Positions 11,649 to 24,228 of a stretch of 64,000 bases of DNA are shown in pieces (position 1 is the first letter of the stretch; each line of letters opens with the position of its first letter). The DNA is from Limnephilus marmoratus (lineage: Eukaryota > Arthropoda > Insecta > Trichoptera > Limnephilidae). The notes below the pieces were generated by a model, which searched no databases, was not told the origin of the DNA, and was given only the letters and a program-made list of their open reading frames with translations. The stretch is taken from NCBI GenBank assembly GCA_917880885.1, contig OU862915.1:35472676-35536675 (forward strand), in the 5' to 3' direction. Both the position numbers and the translations under genes were made by a program.

Positions 11649-12278
11649 GCGTTTTCATCCCGCGACAAAATATCCTCCACAAAATATCCCCGACAAAATA
11701 TCCCACGGACAAAATATCCTCCAGCAAAATATCTAATAAAACCTAACCTAACCTAACTTTACAGGATGTCCGTATTATTTTTGTCACATTTAACTATTGT
11801 TGAACAATTATTATTATTTTTTTATTGGATGTCTGTATTATTTTTTTCCCATTTTTTTGTTAGGCTAGGTTAAGTTTAAGTAGATATTTTGTTGGGGGAT
11901 GTTTTGTCCGTAGGATATTTTGTCGAGGATATTTTGCTGGGGATATTTTGTTGAGGATATTTTATCGGGGATATTTTGTCGGGGATATTTTATCGGGGAT
12001 ATTTTGTCGGGGATATTTTGTCAGAGATATTTTGTCGGGGATATTTTGTCGGGGATATTTTGTCGGAGATATTTTGTCGGGGATATTTTGCTGGGGATAT
12101 TTTGTAGGGAATATTTTATCGGGGATATTTTGTCGGCGATATTTTAACGGGGATATTTTGTCGGGGATATTTTGTCGGTGATATTTTATCGGGGATATTT
12201 TGTAAGGGATATTTTGTCGGAGATATTTTGTCGTGAATATTTTGTCGGAGATATTTTGTCGCGGGATGAAAAATCGCG
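11649..12278. mobile_element. Inverted-repeat element filled with 15-bp minisatellite
   Basis: Outer ends match in inverted orientation: GCGTTTTCATCCCGCGAC at 11649 against the complement of the segment ending at 12278. Just inside the left end, about five 15-bp units (GACAAAATATCCCC type) run to 11735. Inside the right end, about 25 units of GGGGATATTTTGTCG run from about 11889 to 12262 in the opposite sense. The spacer holds CCTAACCTAACCTAAC (11734-11749) and, inverted, GTTAGGCTAGGTTAAG (11867-11882). No transposase is seen. ORFs through the array are repeat artefacts. Confidence 0.75.
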
Positions 12279-12994
12279 TAACTAACACAGATTGAAGTTT
12301 GTACAATTATTTTTTTCCGAACAATTCTATTTTTTATGCGTTTACTACCCACTCTTGCACGCGTAAGTATCATTAAATAAATACACATGTACATACAAAT
12401 ATCACTTACAATTTTCATTTTTAAAACACAATATGCGCTTTTATAATTACAGTGACTTTTCACGGTTATGGTAACGTGACAGCAAAAAAGGCAATAAACC
12501 TAAGTTCATTATCGCTATAACGCTGCAGCTCTTTCTTATACATTAAATACGTGTGATTGTTTCCTTCAAAATACTACTCATTTTCGACAGGTATTGCGTT
12601 TCGTTTTCTTTATACGCGTGATGGAGATGCATGATAATGATAGTGTGTTTCTTTTAAAGGGGGTGCAAAACACACGTTCACCGTTTGTCTCATTTTCAAC
12701 TGTTGTTATTTAGTGTGTAAGAAATATTACATTTAATTACAATATTAAAACCATCAGCGCATTGACTTTTAACATTTATGAATTTTAGGAATTCACTCAT
12801 ACTTCAACAATAATATTTGTAACAATATTCCATATTGTAACAATATTCCAACAATAATCCTTGTAACAATATTCCATACTTTCAAAATTATCGTCACGGC
12901 TAGTAGTACTGCTAGGTGTCTTCGGAGACGTCACGGTGCGGTGTGTGAGAGAGATGCAAGAAAATGATGACTTTTTCCTTCGGAGAAAATGGAC
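12279..12994. other. No gene seen; short tandem repeat
   Basis: A short repeat of 'tgtaacaatattcca' occurs three times at 12818-12878. Nothing else recognised. Confidence 0.5.
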
Positions 12995-13478
12995 CAATTT
13001 GGAAAGCGGGTGTGGGTACGGCCGCTCCGGGAACCATTTATTGGACAACCAATACCTCTGCCATAGTTCTCCCCAAGTGATTTGCTACGTTTGGTTACTT
13101 AGCAGGGATGCCCGGTTTCATGGGGTGAAGATTGTTCAGGTCTCGGTGGCGGATGCGTCTGCCTACCTGCTGCGTGGCGGGTCGGATCAAGAGAGACTGG
13201 GTAAGGGAGGCCTTTTGACCTTTTACCAGCCGGACTCTGTCGATTCATCGCCTTGCACGGAAGTTGGATTCGTATTCGTCTCGGAACATTGTCTTTTTGC
13301 AACGCAGTGGGAGGCATAGATTCAAACGTCCGTCACTCCTGGACACACTAACTCCCAGATTCCAACCCACCCCTCATACCATTTTCCTTTCCAGAACTTC
13401 CTATCATTCCTTTCCTTAAAAAGACCCTCCAAACAGCATCCCCTAAGATGACATAGGCCCTGAGGGAAATTATTTAAA
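12995..13478 (+). repeat. SINE family A, near full length
   Basis: One of the longest copies. It begins AATTTGGAAAGCGGGTGTGG, passes through the 'ggacaaccaatacctctgccatag' and 'gtttggttacttagcagggatgcccgg' blocks and the 'gagagactgg' block, and ends with the shared LINE-like tail AAAAAGACCCTCCAAACAGC and GGCCCTGAGGGAAATTATT. The last half of the hairpin is truncated. I saw no clear RNA polymerase III box, so the origin of the head is unknown. Confidence 0.65.
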
Positions 13479-13756
13479 GGAATATAAGTTTATTGCCCTT
13501 TTTTGCCGTCACGGTACTGTAACCGTGAATCATTACGGCAATTATAAAAGCGCCAAGTAGTATAACTGTAACCCTTGTAGAAAATCTGGAATAATCGCGT
13601 ATTCGAGGGTAAACATTGATACGAGTATGAGAGCTGGAGTTCATTTCTCCTGGTTAATTTGTTGGAAACGTTCATGGTTTGATGCCGCATTAACCCCGAC
13701 AATAATTTCTACACTTTACTTCGAGAATTTAAATTCCCTCCCTCCCTCGGCTTCAG
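13479..13756. other. No gene seen
   Basis: No feature recognised. Confidence 0.4.
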
Positions 13757-14771
13757 TAAGAATGTACTTCTTAACTTTGTGGAGTTTTGAAAACAAAATT
13801 TGTTTTCCACATCTGGAAAACAAATTTTAATATTAAAAGTGATGTTTAAAAAGTACATTTTTTTGCACGAAAATCAAAAACATCTTAAACAAATATTGTA
13901 AAACTGCTAAAAATACTCAGCTCCCACGTTGAAGACTTATGTTCTTGTGAAATTAAATTTAGTAAGAATGTACTTCTCAATTTTTTAATTAGTAATGTTT
14001 TCACATCCGCGGCCGTTTGTCATGTTAATAGAAATTAGGAAAACATGTATTAGATATCAATATTTATAAAAAAATACCACTTTTATGAATTCTCATAAAA
14101 TAAAATCCTTTAAATGTAAATTTGAATTTTTATGTATCATTTAAAATAGTTATTGACATTTCAATTTTAAAAGTACGATTATTGTTATTATAACTACACT
14201 AAAACTTTTGAAAAACCACAAAAACACGGTAAATATATCAATTATTATGAATATAAGAGTGAATTAGTCATTTTAATAGAAATTACAATCACATTTAAGT
14301 AATATTACACCCATATCCGCGGAACGAAATTTTATTCGCGGTTTCGTTTAATTTTTTAATTTTATTCGGAATGCGCAGGCGCCGCCACCTAGCGGTTATG
14401 AAGGAAAACAAACAATTTATTACTTACACTATAAAAAATAACATTGTTGCCAGATTTAAAATACATTTTAAGAAAAAATCTTATTAGTAATATTTCGTGT
14501 TTTAGTGCATTTTTGTTTTATTCATATTGCAGCAGTGACACAGGTTATCGGTCGTGCTGTGGTTTTTTTTTTAGTAAAGCTGATTATGTTTTAATATCCC
14601 CACAAAGTTAAGAAGTACATTCTTACTAAAATATTATTTTACAAGAACATAAGTCTTCAACGTGGGAGAAGAGTATTTTTAGCAATTTTACAATATTTTT
14701 TTTGGATTTTCATGCAAAAACATGTACTTTTTTAATATCACTTTTTTAATATTAAAATTTGTTTTCCACAT
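13757..14771. mobile_element. Fold-back element with arms of about 170 bp
   Basis: Left arm 13811-13985 pairs with right arm 14599-14771 as an imperfect inverted repeat (shared blocks include the complement pair around CTCCCACGTTGAAGACTTAT). The motif AGTAAGAATGTACTTCTTAA occurs three times: 13757, 13961 and inverted at about 14605. The centre (13.99-14.59 kb) has no ORF. This is probably a MITE or fold-back DNA element; I cannot name a superfamily. Confidence 0.6.
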
Positions 14772-15640
14772 ATAACAAAAAAGTAATAAAAACATAATTA
14801 TATAATACGCTTTTTTTAAATGCTTTGTTGCCGCTAATATTCATATAAACGTAATTGAGAACATTATTTAGGTTGTAATGAAACTAAAATTAAGCAGGTT
14901 TCCAAAATTCAAAAATACGTAATTCTTACTGTTGAACATATAATAGTAATAAAAATAAAAAGATTTATTTGACAACATCTTATTTTTTTAAATTACAATG
15001 GTTCTATTGAGAAAATGGTCACTGTTCAGGAATACATTAAGGATTTCATCCTGATTGCAGATGGTTTTCTGCAGCGTGTAATAATTGAAATGAAAATAGA
15101 ATTAAAATTAAATTAAATTCTCTTATCAAAATTCAAAGTATCCCTTCCATTGAAAATTTTATCAATTTCGATGTTTTGCGGTAGACTGTGCAGTCAGCAA
15201 CTATTCGCTGCAGAGCTTATTGATTGAAGCACCGCAAAGATGTCGATATTCGAATGGACAGAGGTATTCCACTCCAGTTTTGATGATGAATAGCTGAAAC
15301 TACTCTCAATTACGGCAAGCATATGTTGGTGGTGTATTAATTGGTCATTACAGTTGCTTTCCAAACGCTTGATCGAGTTTTGATTATCGGCAATAGCAGT
15401 TTTTTATTTTTTTTAATGTAATTTTTTACTATTATTTTTCAAAATACATAAAAAAATTACGTATTTTTTCTTGGGTCTGCGCTAGTTTTAATAATAAATA
15501 CCCAAGGATTAAATGACAACTGCAATATAATGCAACGTTATTTTTTTTAAATCGTGTCCTGTGGGTAGAAAATCGTTTTTATTCCATTTTTTTGTGTTTT
15601 AATCTGAAACCACCAGCTTGTTTGTATCTGTTTGTACATT
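14772..15640. other. No gene seen
   Basis: AT-rich, no ORF or repeat recognised. Confidence 0.45.
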
Positions 15641-15735
15641 GTAAGAAAAGGCCTAGCAATACTATTTATACTCCGTCATTGATGTGATTTTTCACAAAAA
15701 CGGGGCATTATAAATTATCCAATAATATTTTTTAT
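15641..15735 (+). repeat. LINE 3' tail (L2-like), diverged
   Basis: The block GATTTTTCACAAAAACGGGG, followed by 'ataaattatccaataatatt', closely parallels the 3' end at 40128-40182 that follows an RT C-terminal fragment. Confidence 0.45.
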
Positions 15736-15923
15736 TAGTACTAGCGTAGACCGGTGAAAAATCACTGGACCGTCTGAATTTTTAACAAATCGTTTCCAAT
15801 TTTAAAAATGAAGTAATTAAAACAATTTTTACTAAATTATTTTATTGTAGATGGACACTTTATCGTTTTTCTGAATTGTTCACATTATCTGATTCAATTT
15901 TGAAGGCTATCGTTAAATTCAAA

Positions 15924-18900
15924 TTGTGATGAATTGCATTAATCAACAGTGAAAATAAGAAAATATCGTAGCTTCCCACTTTAATTCAAAAAGAAAATAC
16001 CAATTAATTATAAAACAGACACACCTGCGACATCTACCGGATCAAAGTAAATTGAATTCTTGTTGACGATAGGGATCTACAATTAAGTAGATTGAGATGA
16101 GTATTAATAAAAAAACCACAGATGGTATTAAAAATCGTCACGAGACAGGGAAAGACCCTTTCTTAGGCGCGAAAATAAACACAAAGAATGATTAACCAAT
16201 CACAAAAGTGGAGGGCGTATTCATATTTTGAACAAAGAGATGGACTTTGAACTAGGCAGTTAACCTGAGATTTATGGAAAAAAATATCGTCATCAACCGA
16301 AAGATCAATACACTATAATGTAAACAGGGTCTCACGCCCGGTGCATTAGATACAATGACCCCAGATTTAAGATAAACAATCAGTGCAATGAAGGTGTTGA
16401 CGACCACCGTTAACGAACAAATTAATCCATATTATGTTGGAAAAACTAGGCAAGAAAATAGCTAGAGATTTATGATAAGAGGAAAATTAAAGAAAAGACG
16501 TGTAAAACGTAAGAAAAGTTACTGTAGGGTTATTCAGTCGTATAACGAGTACATAGAGGGTCAGGGAGACCAGATTGAAAGGAAAGCGTACATTTTACAT
16601 TTAAAAGGAAGAAAAACGCTGGAAATTTGGAATGTCACTTTTGTCACGTCAGAAAAAAACGATTTGAAAAGGAAATCTAATGGAAAAACTGGACGTTTAA
16701 ACGGAAGTGTTTATTGAACAATATAAGATTTCGACTTAATTTTGCGTTTTCAGACGAGTTTAAATAGATATCGTTATATATTTGGAATAGGGAGGTCATA
16801 CTGGTTACATTGCGTTAGGTAAATCAAACAAAAAGGAATTGTTTTCCGTCAATTGTTTGACGAAAGTACTATGGAAGATAGGAAAGTTTGATGATAGACG
16901 GAAGCATTATTTGAGTTGACGAACCCACACGTGATTTTGTTATTAAAACAACCAGAAAACGAACATGGTTTTAGGCGATTAAACCCATTTTAATGGCTTT
17001 TAGGACGATAAAAATTATCATTGGTCTTAGGGTCAGTTTACTTTAACTAAAAACGATTAGATTTTATTACCCTCGAATAAACGCTGAGTTATCGGTCGGT
17101 ACATCGAAGTCCAGACATAAACAGATGTCAAATTTTAAATTAATGTGAATTCAGGGGAGAAAAGGACGGAATTTGGGGGAAGATCCATATGAAGTAATAA
17201 AAATTGACATATATTTAAGGACCGAAGTGGAAGTTTCTCCTAAAAAAAATGTGGAAAATAACATAAAAAGTAATAGTATATAGAAAATGAAATTTTCTAA
17301 GAGGTGACATACATCGAAGACGAAACGGGGGGTAGTAAAAAAGAAAATAAAAACAATTAAAAGATGATTCCGTAAGGAAAACTCATGCAAATTCAGAAGT
17401 ATCGATGAAAACAATAAATTTGGCTTGGAATGTAACTAATCATATAGATGTGGATAATAACATAAGGATAAAAGAGGAAATTCGTAGGAAGAGTGTTGTG
17501 AATACAAGAAAATTCTAGGGGAAAGGGGAAAATTCAGATATACTACGTAAATAGAGAAAATACGGGTTTAATGGAAAAAATTCATACAAGTAGCAGTGAG
17601 ATAGAGTGGAAATTATAAAAATTGCAACTCGAAATTGCATAGTAAACATTTCGATATGGAGATAATCATGATTTGTGATAGGTACGGAAAAATCGAGACG
17701 TAAATATAGTTATCGAAGACGGACCTTTTACGAATTGAGAAAAAAAATAACTAAAAAATTATGAAATTTGAGCCAATTTTGTATGACCAACAGACAAAAG
17801 GAATGAGGGGCATTTTGACGTAATATCGCCGGTCCGATCCTGGAAAAATGTTTAAACGAGATAGGGCATGAACAAAGTCATGAAAGGTGGACCTAACGAC
17901 AGTTAAACAAAAATGACAGAATCGATATATGAAATCTCGAGTTGTTAGAGATTAAATTCGTGGATCAAAGATAGCTTAGATAGGCCATTCTAATCCTGAA
18001 AGGGGTTTAAAAGACAGGACTTAGTGATTTTTGGTTAGTCATCGGGGGTTTTGAAAAGCGGAAGTTTGTGAGACGTGACGTGACGTTCAAAGCGGTTATT
18101 AATTGAAAAATTGTCTAAGTGTAAAAAAATTTTATGACTCTGAAATAATTGGAGTCAAGTCAATAGAAGTGATTTCGGACTTAGTATAATCTAGTGTTAG
18201 ATAAAATGCATTTTAACAGAAAGTTCTAAGTGTCCAAAGTTTGGTATTAAATTCAGTGTAAGAGATTAGTACCATTAATAATAATTAATTAGATTCAGTG
18301 AAGTGATTAAATCATAAATTTAAATTGTGTTAGTGAAAAGTGTGGTGTTGTATTTGGCAAATTTAAAAGCAGTGTTTAGTTAAATTTTAGGACTTAATAC
18401 TTGGGAAAAAAAAAACATATCAGTAATAGTTCCTTAAATAAAGTGCAAATCGAACGTAATAATTTATCACAGGATTAATCTAGTGTTAGATAAAGTAATA
18501 ATAATAAATATGGACTTTGGAATAAATAATACAAATTATTAAGTTGTTGTTAAATGAGATTGTGATAACTTGATAATAATTATTATTTCGGAAAGTTTGA
18601 ATAAATAGTGAAATACGTTATCTTACTGCAAAATAAAAGAGTTCGGTGATACAAGAATTAAATAATAAAAATAAATAAAATAAATAAAAAAATAAAAAAG
18701 TAAATTTGTTAAGTTAACCAACGGGTTTTGAAAATATAATACATTTTGATTGATAAAGATTAGTCATCAATTAATTCAGTTTAGAGTCAACGCAATAGTG
18801 AAATAATGAATAAAGATGATTAATCTAGGTTTAGTTAGACAATAGCTGAATAAGGTAGAAAAAAATATATAAAAGGTTTGTCGTGTTGAACCCGACAGGA

Positions 18901-21499
18901 GTGGACCTTTTGGGGTAAGTCCTTACAAAGTATAAAAATTTCTAGAGACATGAACGAGGCAGAGGGCAGCTGATCGTCGGTATAAAATTTTATATTATTA
19001 TAACAAAATATTATTTGCTTAATATGTGTTATGTATCTATATTAAAATATTATATATAAAATATTATATATAAAATAGATATATCTATGTATATGTATAT
19101 ATGTATATATATATTATTCCAAGAAAGGTTTAATCAAAAAGAAACACACTTAAATAAAAGTAAAAGGTATCGATTACTAATACCTACTTAGAACGCACTA
19201 TGCTATTTGTGTGCTAGAAAAAATTTCAAGTTCATATTTTATACTTATTTAATTAATATATGTACTATTTATTATAACTTCAGCTAATATAAAATGATCA
19301 AAAAAAAATGAATTATGAAATTAGAATTTACCTCAACTATAATAAAATTATATATATATCTGTGTATTTATGTATCGAGACATAAATATGTAAATTATAA
19401 CTATATTTATTTGGGATCAGGTTAAGACATTTGCGCGAAAGAAATAACCATTATTGAATTCGGGATGTTTAAAGGTAAACGGGTGTCACGCGTTCTTGGA
19501 TCTAGGTCACGAGGCCAGTGGGAATGTTGACATAACTAAAATTGTTTATAAAACAACTCGGTCAGTAGGGCACTGTGTTGAATGCTTTAGGAAGATGTCA
19601 ATCTTAGGATAGGGCAACACCATAACGTTGCGCAATTATATATAAAAAAAAAAAAAAAAAAAAAAGGGGGTTAAACACAATCTTTAATTTGAACTTGAAG
19701 AGATATTTAGGATTGAACAACTTGAAAGTAATTAGATTTATTATAGGCTAGTCAAATAAAAGATTATTGAAGAGTATCATTGAACATTTGAGAAAAATTT
19801 TATGGATTAACTACTCTCCTAGGTAGCTAATAGGTACATCAAACAGTTGACAAATCACGGGATAGTCAAATTTAAGAGAATTGAAGAATTACAAGGAAGA
19901 TTCGAGTAAAATTTTGTGGAGTAATTACTCTCATAGACATCAATCATTTACAAGAAGCAGTTGAAAAATCACGGGATAGACTAATAAAAGGTATCAATCA
20001 TTTACATGAAGCAGTTGAAAAATCACGGGAGAGTAAAAATTTTACCAAAAGTTGAACCTTGGGGGAAAATTTAGAAAACAGTTCAACAATAGGAGGCAGT
20101 GGTCGCTCCTTAAAAAACCAAGGACCATTAACCAAACACATAATAGAGATGGCAATCTCTTAAATAAAATTGTCAACCAAATCAATCAAAAGCTTGGAGT
20201 TTTGGCGAATCTCCAGAACATATCGCCAGATAATTGCTTATTATACTAGTATCTATTAATATTACCTACTATTATCATGTATATATTCGGTTACCAAACT
20301 TAGAATTTCGCAGAATTCTATGCGAGGGATCCGAGCTCGGAATATAAGACTAGCTAGTTTTATATTGTGAGTTATAATCCTACCCAAACGTATGTTTACA
20401 TATATATCTTTCTATGTACTGTACATTGGATGATGTGGACCCGCTTACAATTAGCGTTTTAGACTCGACAGAGTTACTCTCACATCATTTCTTGTACGTG
20501 GAGGGAGGATTCACGACCCGTAACTCTACACAACACCGTGAGTATATGATTGCAGATAGGACGAAACCGGTTCGCCCTAAGTAAATAGTAGACCTTGGAG
20601 GAGTAGGAATTTGGGGGTTTCGGGACTTAGGGAAAGACCTGAATGACGTGCACGACGACATGGAAGATTGACAGAACAAGGTACTAAGACCCTCTGGAAA
20701 ATCGCGTCGGCTGACTGTGCGAAGTTCTAGTTGATCCTTGACCATCCTGTTAACTTGCAGGAGGATAGGAGCCAAATTTTCGGCAGAAAAAGGGTATTCT
20801 GAGTTCGTCTAATATGCAATCTATTAATTACATTAACCTACTAAACCCATCTTTATATGTACCTTATAGCAGCTGAATCGGATTGGAGAGATGACAAGCA
20901 GATACAAAACAATCATAATCAAATTTACTAACAATTAACCATTTGAGTCATACTTAATTATTTGTTCAATTAAACATGCGTAATTCGATTAGTATAGGTT
21001 ATTTACGAGTTCGTTAGGATGTAGGAAAACATAATAAGCGACGGAGGAAAGTTAGTTCATTTAGAGAAACTATTTAAAGTTAGATTTGCAAGAGAGAGAC
21101 CAATGCAGTTTGAAACTCAACGCTCTGACTAGAATCAAGAAGTTACCACAAAGAATGAAAGTAATTAAAGTCCCATATCATAAATCAAAAAAATTACACA
21201 ACGTTTGATGGAGTTTAATTACAACATAAATACGAAAATATTTACGTTCAAGGTCGTAAATAACGTATTAATTAGTTAAGTACATATATCTCTAAAGGTA
21301 TGTAGTACAAGGGAGCTTTAAGTAAGCTTTCTGTAGTATCAAAGAAAATAAGGGTCCAATTTTCATGAAGGCTTGTGTGACGTAGGGAAGGAATTTTCCA
21401 TCCCTACTACACACATGCAAAGCCTTAAAAATTTAAATATCGATCAGAGCCAAAAGAAAAGTTCAAGAAAACTTGAAGGGTTGAAAGAATTCCAAAAAT
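15924..21499 (+). repeat. Unit X, left inverted arm (5.6 kb), outside the LTR element
   Basis: This segment is the reverse complement of 27690-33296. The left arm begins TTGTGATGAATTGCATTAAT and ends GAAAGAATTCCAAAAAT. Divergence is uneven: 18880-19020 and much of 20460-21499 are almost identical to the other arm, while 16860-16960 and 20270-20350 differ at roughly a quarter of positions by eye. Neither LTR nor pol sequence flanks this arm. Only decayed short ORFs are present: for example 16472-16717 is rich in K and R with a relic in the other arm, and has no family I recognise. A poly(A) run lies at about 19646-19666 and a TA-rich tract at 19020-19120. Confidence 0.85.
19915..20055 (+). repeat. 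54-bp tandem repeat in left arm (2 units)
   Basis: Two tandem units contain CAATCATTTACAAGAAGCAG and the sister CAATCATTTACATGAAGCAG, each followed by TTGAAAAATCACGGGA. The right arm has three units at 29155-29310 (inverted). In the sense frame each unit reads as an 18-residue repeat (INHLQEAVEKSRDSLIKS type). Confidence 0.65.
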
Positions 21500-23094
21500 A
21501 AAATAAATCAGCATCAAAAGATAGAAATATCAACTGTCTTGCCGATGACGAGGAGAGTTTATATATTTAATATTAAACCGAGTTTAAAATCAAAAGAGGT
21601 AGAAGATAGAAATATCACAAAATCAAATTTGGAGTTATATAATTGATGATGATTGATGCTTGCAAATGTAATTCTGAACATAAATGGATTTATAACTTTA
21701 AAAACTTTGTGGCGATGAGATGTCAATAAATCTAAAACCAAACAATACTATTTTTTTTCTGACTAGTATTTATCTGGTCCTTTTTACTGAACTAACTAAC
21801 CATCACTCCGCTTCTCCACAGGTATAGGCAGAGACTATAAAACGCCATACAGCCCTGCTTTGGTGAACGGCCCTTGCTTCATTTCCATTCGTACATCGTT
21901 ACATACATGCTGAGCTATTATTTTGTCTTTTGACAAGACCCAACTCCAGATTTTGATTCTCTTGGATCTACCGATGTAACTTTATTGATAAATTTAAAAA
22001 CTGTTTAAGTATATATTATTTTCTGTTGTTAATTTTATGTATTTACGGTTTGTAAACCAATGATCACTTTACTGCTTTACTTATCGTTGCAAATTTCTTA
22101 CAAAAAGATATCTAATACATACCATTAATGTTGAAGTCATGGTGAAGCATTGTTCCAAGTGAATCGGTCATTTTTAAAATAATAATCAAAAGTATCCGTG
22201 AATATTGGTTCAGATAAAAGTATGTCTTATATGAATGCCATACCCATGAAATATAATATCACTTATTCTGCCCTAGATAATCCTGGGGACGATTTGTAGA
22301 AAACGTATCAAGAAAAAGATGCAAAAGAAAATATAATATAAGAAAAAACTTCTATGAAAACCAAGTTTATGAATTTAAAAAACAATTGCACCGCACACAG
22401 ACAACCTTTCTAGCATTCTTTATCGTAGTCATATACTTGTAGTTGGTTTCAAAACACTTAAAATCAACCAAAATAGAGCAATGAGTAAAATTTTAACGAG
22501 TTGAATTACGAGATTAAATAAATGTAAATCTATACATTTTATTACTTTTCTAAAAGGCTTTAATTTTTTGTATACAAATTATCTACTTAACAAATTATAT
22601 AATAATTAGAGACAACAAACAAAAAAAGTTTCTATGCACCCCATATGAGATAGAAAGAAAACATTAGAATTAAAAATTGAACTAATCAAAAACATTGAAT
22701 TCTTTACTGTAGGGCAAGCAGTAAACAATTAGAATTTTCTAGTGAAATTAAAATATACCTGCATAAATTAACCACATTTAAAGAAGAACGTAAGTAAATT
22801 ATTTACCTAGTATTAAAAAAAATTAAAATGTCACTTATATGTAAAAATATTTCCATGTTTATATTAGACCACACGAAGTGGATCTATTTTAAGTTTAATT
22901 AGTAAATAATTATTCCAACCTTGATAAATGACCTGCCAATGCTGCAACTACACGTTGAGTGGTCAGAGTCTAGACGAAATGCTCGGCTCAAGGACCACAG
23001 AATAGTGTTGTTAGTGATGACCTAAAACAGGTCGCAAAACCCGCACAACAAATTAATGTCAAAACATTCCAAGATGATATGGCAATTTAACGGC
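21500..23094. other. No gene seen between the arms
   Basis: AT-rich sequence. The phrase 'agatagaaatatca' occurs twice (21520 and 21605). Nothing else recognised. Confidence 0.45.
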
Positions 23095-23158
23095 ATCTGT
23101 GGTTGAGGAGTAAGGCTCTTGACTAGGAATCTGTCGCCGGTTCAAATCCTGATATGCC
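23095..23158 (+). repeat. tRNA-like SINE head
   Basis: The segment has an A-box-like TGGTTGAGGAGTAAGG and a B-box-like GGTTCAAATCC with tRNA-like spacing. It does not extend into a complete acceptor stem, so I read it as a tRNA-derived SINE fragment and not a gene. A similar head lies inverted at 41130-41196. Confidence 0.55.
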
Positions 23159-23398
23159 CTGAAGGCCTGAGGATAATAATTTCCCTCAGGTTCTATGTCA
23201 TCTTTGGGGATGCTATGTGGAGGGGATTTTAAATGAAAATTAGTAGAGAAAGTAATGGGAAGGAAAATGTATGAAGGGTGGGTCGAAATCTGAGGGTCAG
23301 CCTATCCAGAAGTGACGGTAGTTTGAATCCATCTCTCCCTCTGCGATGCAAGGTGATGGGAAACCAACTGGAGAGGCCTAACCTGACCTTTTTCAAAG
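23159..23398 (-). repeat. SINE family A copy
   Basis: Minus-strand copy with the hairpin tail (CCTGAGGATAATAATTTCCC ... GATGCTATGTGGAGGGG at 23167-23226) and the body up to the 'gagaggcctaacctg' block. Confidence 0.6.
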
Positions 23399-23479
23399 GT
23401 ATTAGATATCCGACAAATGAATCCCAAACCCTCTTCCCAAATTGGTTCAAATAATTCTTTCAAATAATAATATTCTTGC

Positions 23480-23632
23480 ATCATTTTTGAACATGCTACA
23501 CCTCTCATTTTATACTCGATGCTTCCTCTCTTTCCGTAACTTTCATTTTCAACCCTTCAGACAACATCACCAAAGATGTCATAGGAAATCATTTTCCTCA
23601 CACCTGGAGTTAAACGTAAAAAAAAAGAAAAA
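23480..23632 (+). repeat. SINE family A 3' part
   Basis: Diverged 3' end in plus orientation: 'cagacaacatcaccaaagatgtcatagg' followed by 'catttt cctcacacctggag' and an A-rich tail with a run of nine A at 23619-23627. Confidence 0.45.
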
Positions 23633-24228
23633 ATAATAACAACGCCAGAACTCACGGTCCAACTTCACATTCAAAATAATTTGGACAGCGAAAAAAAGTC
23701 TCCTTTTATTGCGAGCTCTTTTTCAAGCATAATTGAAAAAAAAAACTTCATTTGTTCCCTTACAAATAATAATAATCATTGTAATTTTTTCCCTTTAAAA
23801 AAAGAACAATTTCAGTTACTCATCAAAAGCAACCTACAACTTCCACCCAATTTGTTTGAGTTTTCCGCAATTTTGTTCGTGTAAGTAAAAGGAAACGGGG
23901 AATTTAATGGTTAGTTGGTTTAGGGGTGCCGCGTGGGTTTGTTGGGTCGTTTGGAGCGCTCGATTGTGGCGTTGTGGGGATGTGGCGCTCGCAGACCGAG
24001 AAGGGGAGGTCCACCAGGGTGGCTGGCTTTGTTGGGGTGGCTCGTGACGTCACAGCTGTAATGTAATGACATTTTAGAGGAATTGGATTTAATTTGATGA
24101 CTTTTGAAGATGTATTCTTTTATTGTGAGCCACAAATAATAATCTTCCATTTTCTTATGTTGTTTCTTTTTCATTTGCTTGTAAATTTATGTACGAAAAC
24201 TTTATATTACAAAAACAAAAGATTGGGA
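23633..24228. other. No gene seen
   Basis: No feature recognised. The 23880-24060 stretch is less AT-rich than its surroundings but has no convincing ORF. Confidence 0.4.

Noticed and set aside
11889..12262. Possible CRISPR array
   Set aside because: Direct 15-bp units have no unique spacers between them, and the setting is eukaryotic.
11920..12463. Open frames with GDILSGIFCR-type repeats on both strands
   Set aside because: They are translations of the 15-bp minisatellite.
23095..23158. Possible tRNA gene on the plus strand
   Set aside because: No complete acceptor stem; it abuts a SINE A tail.
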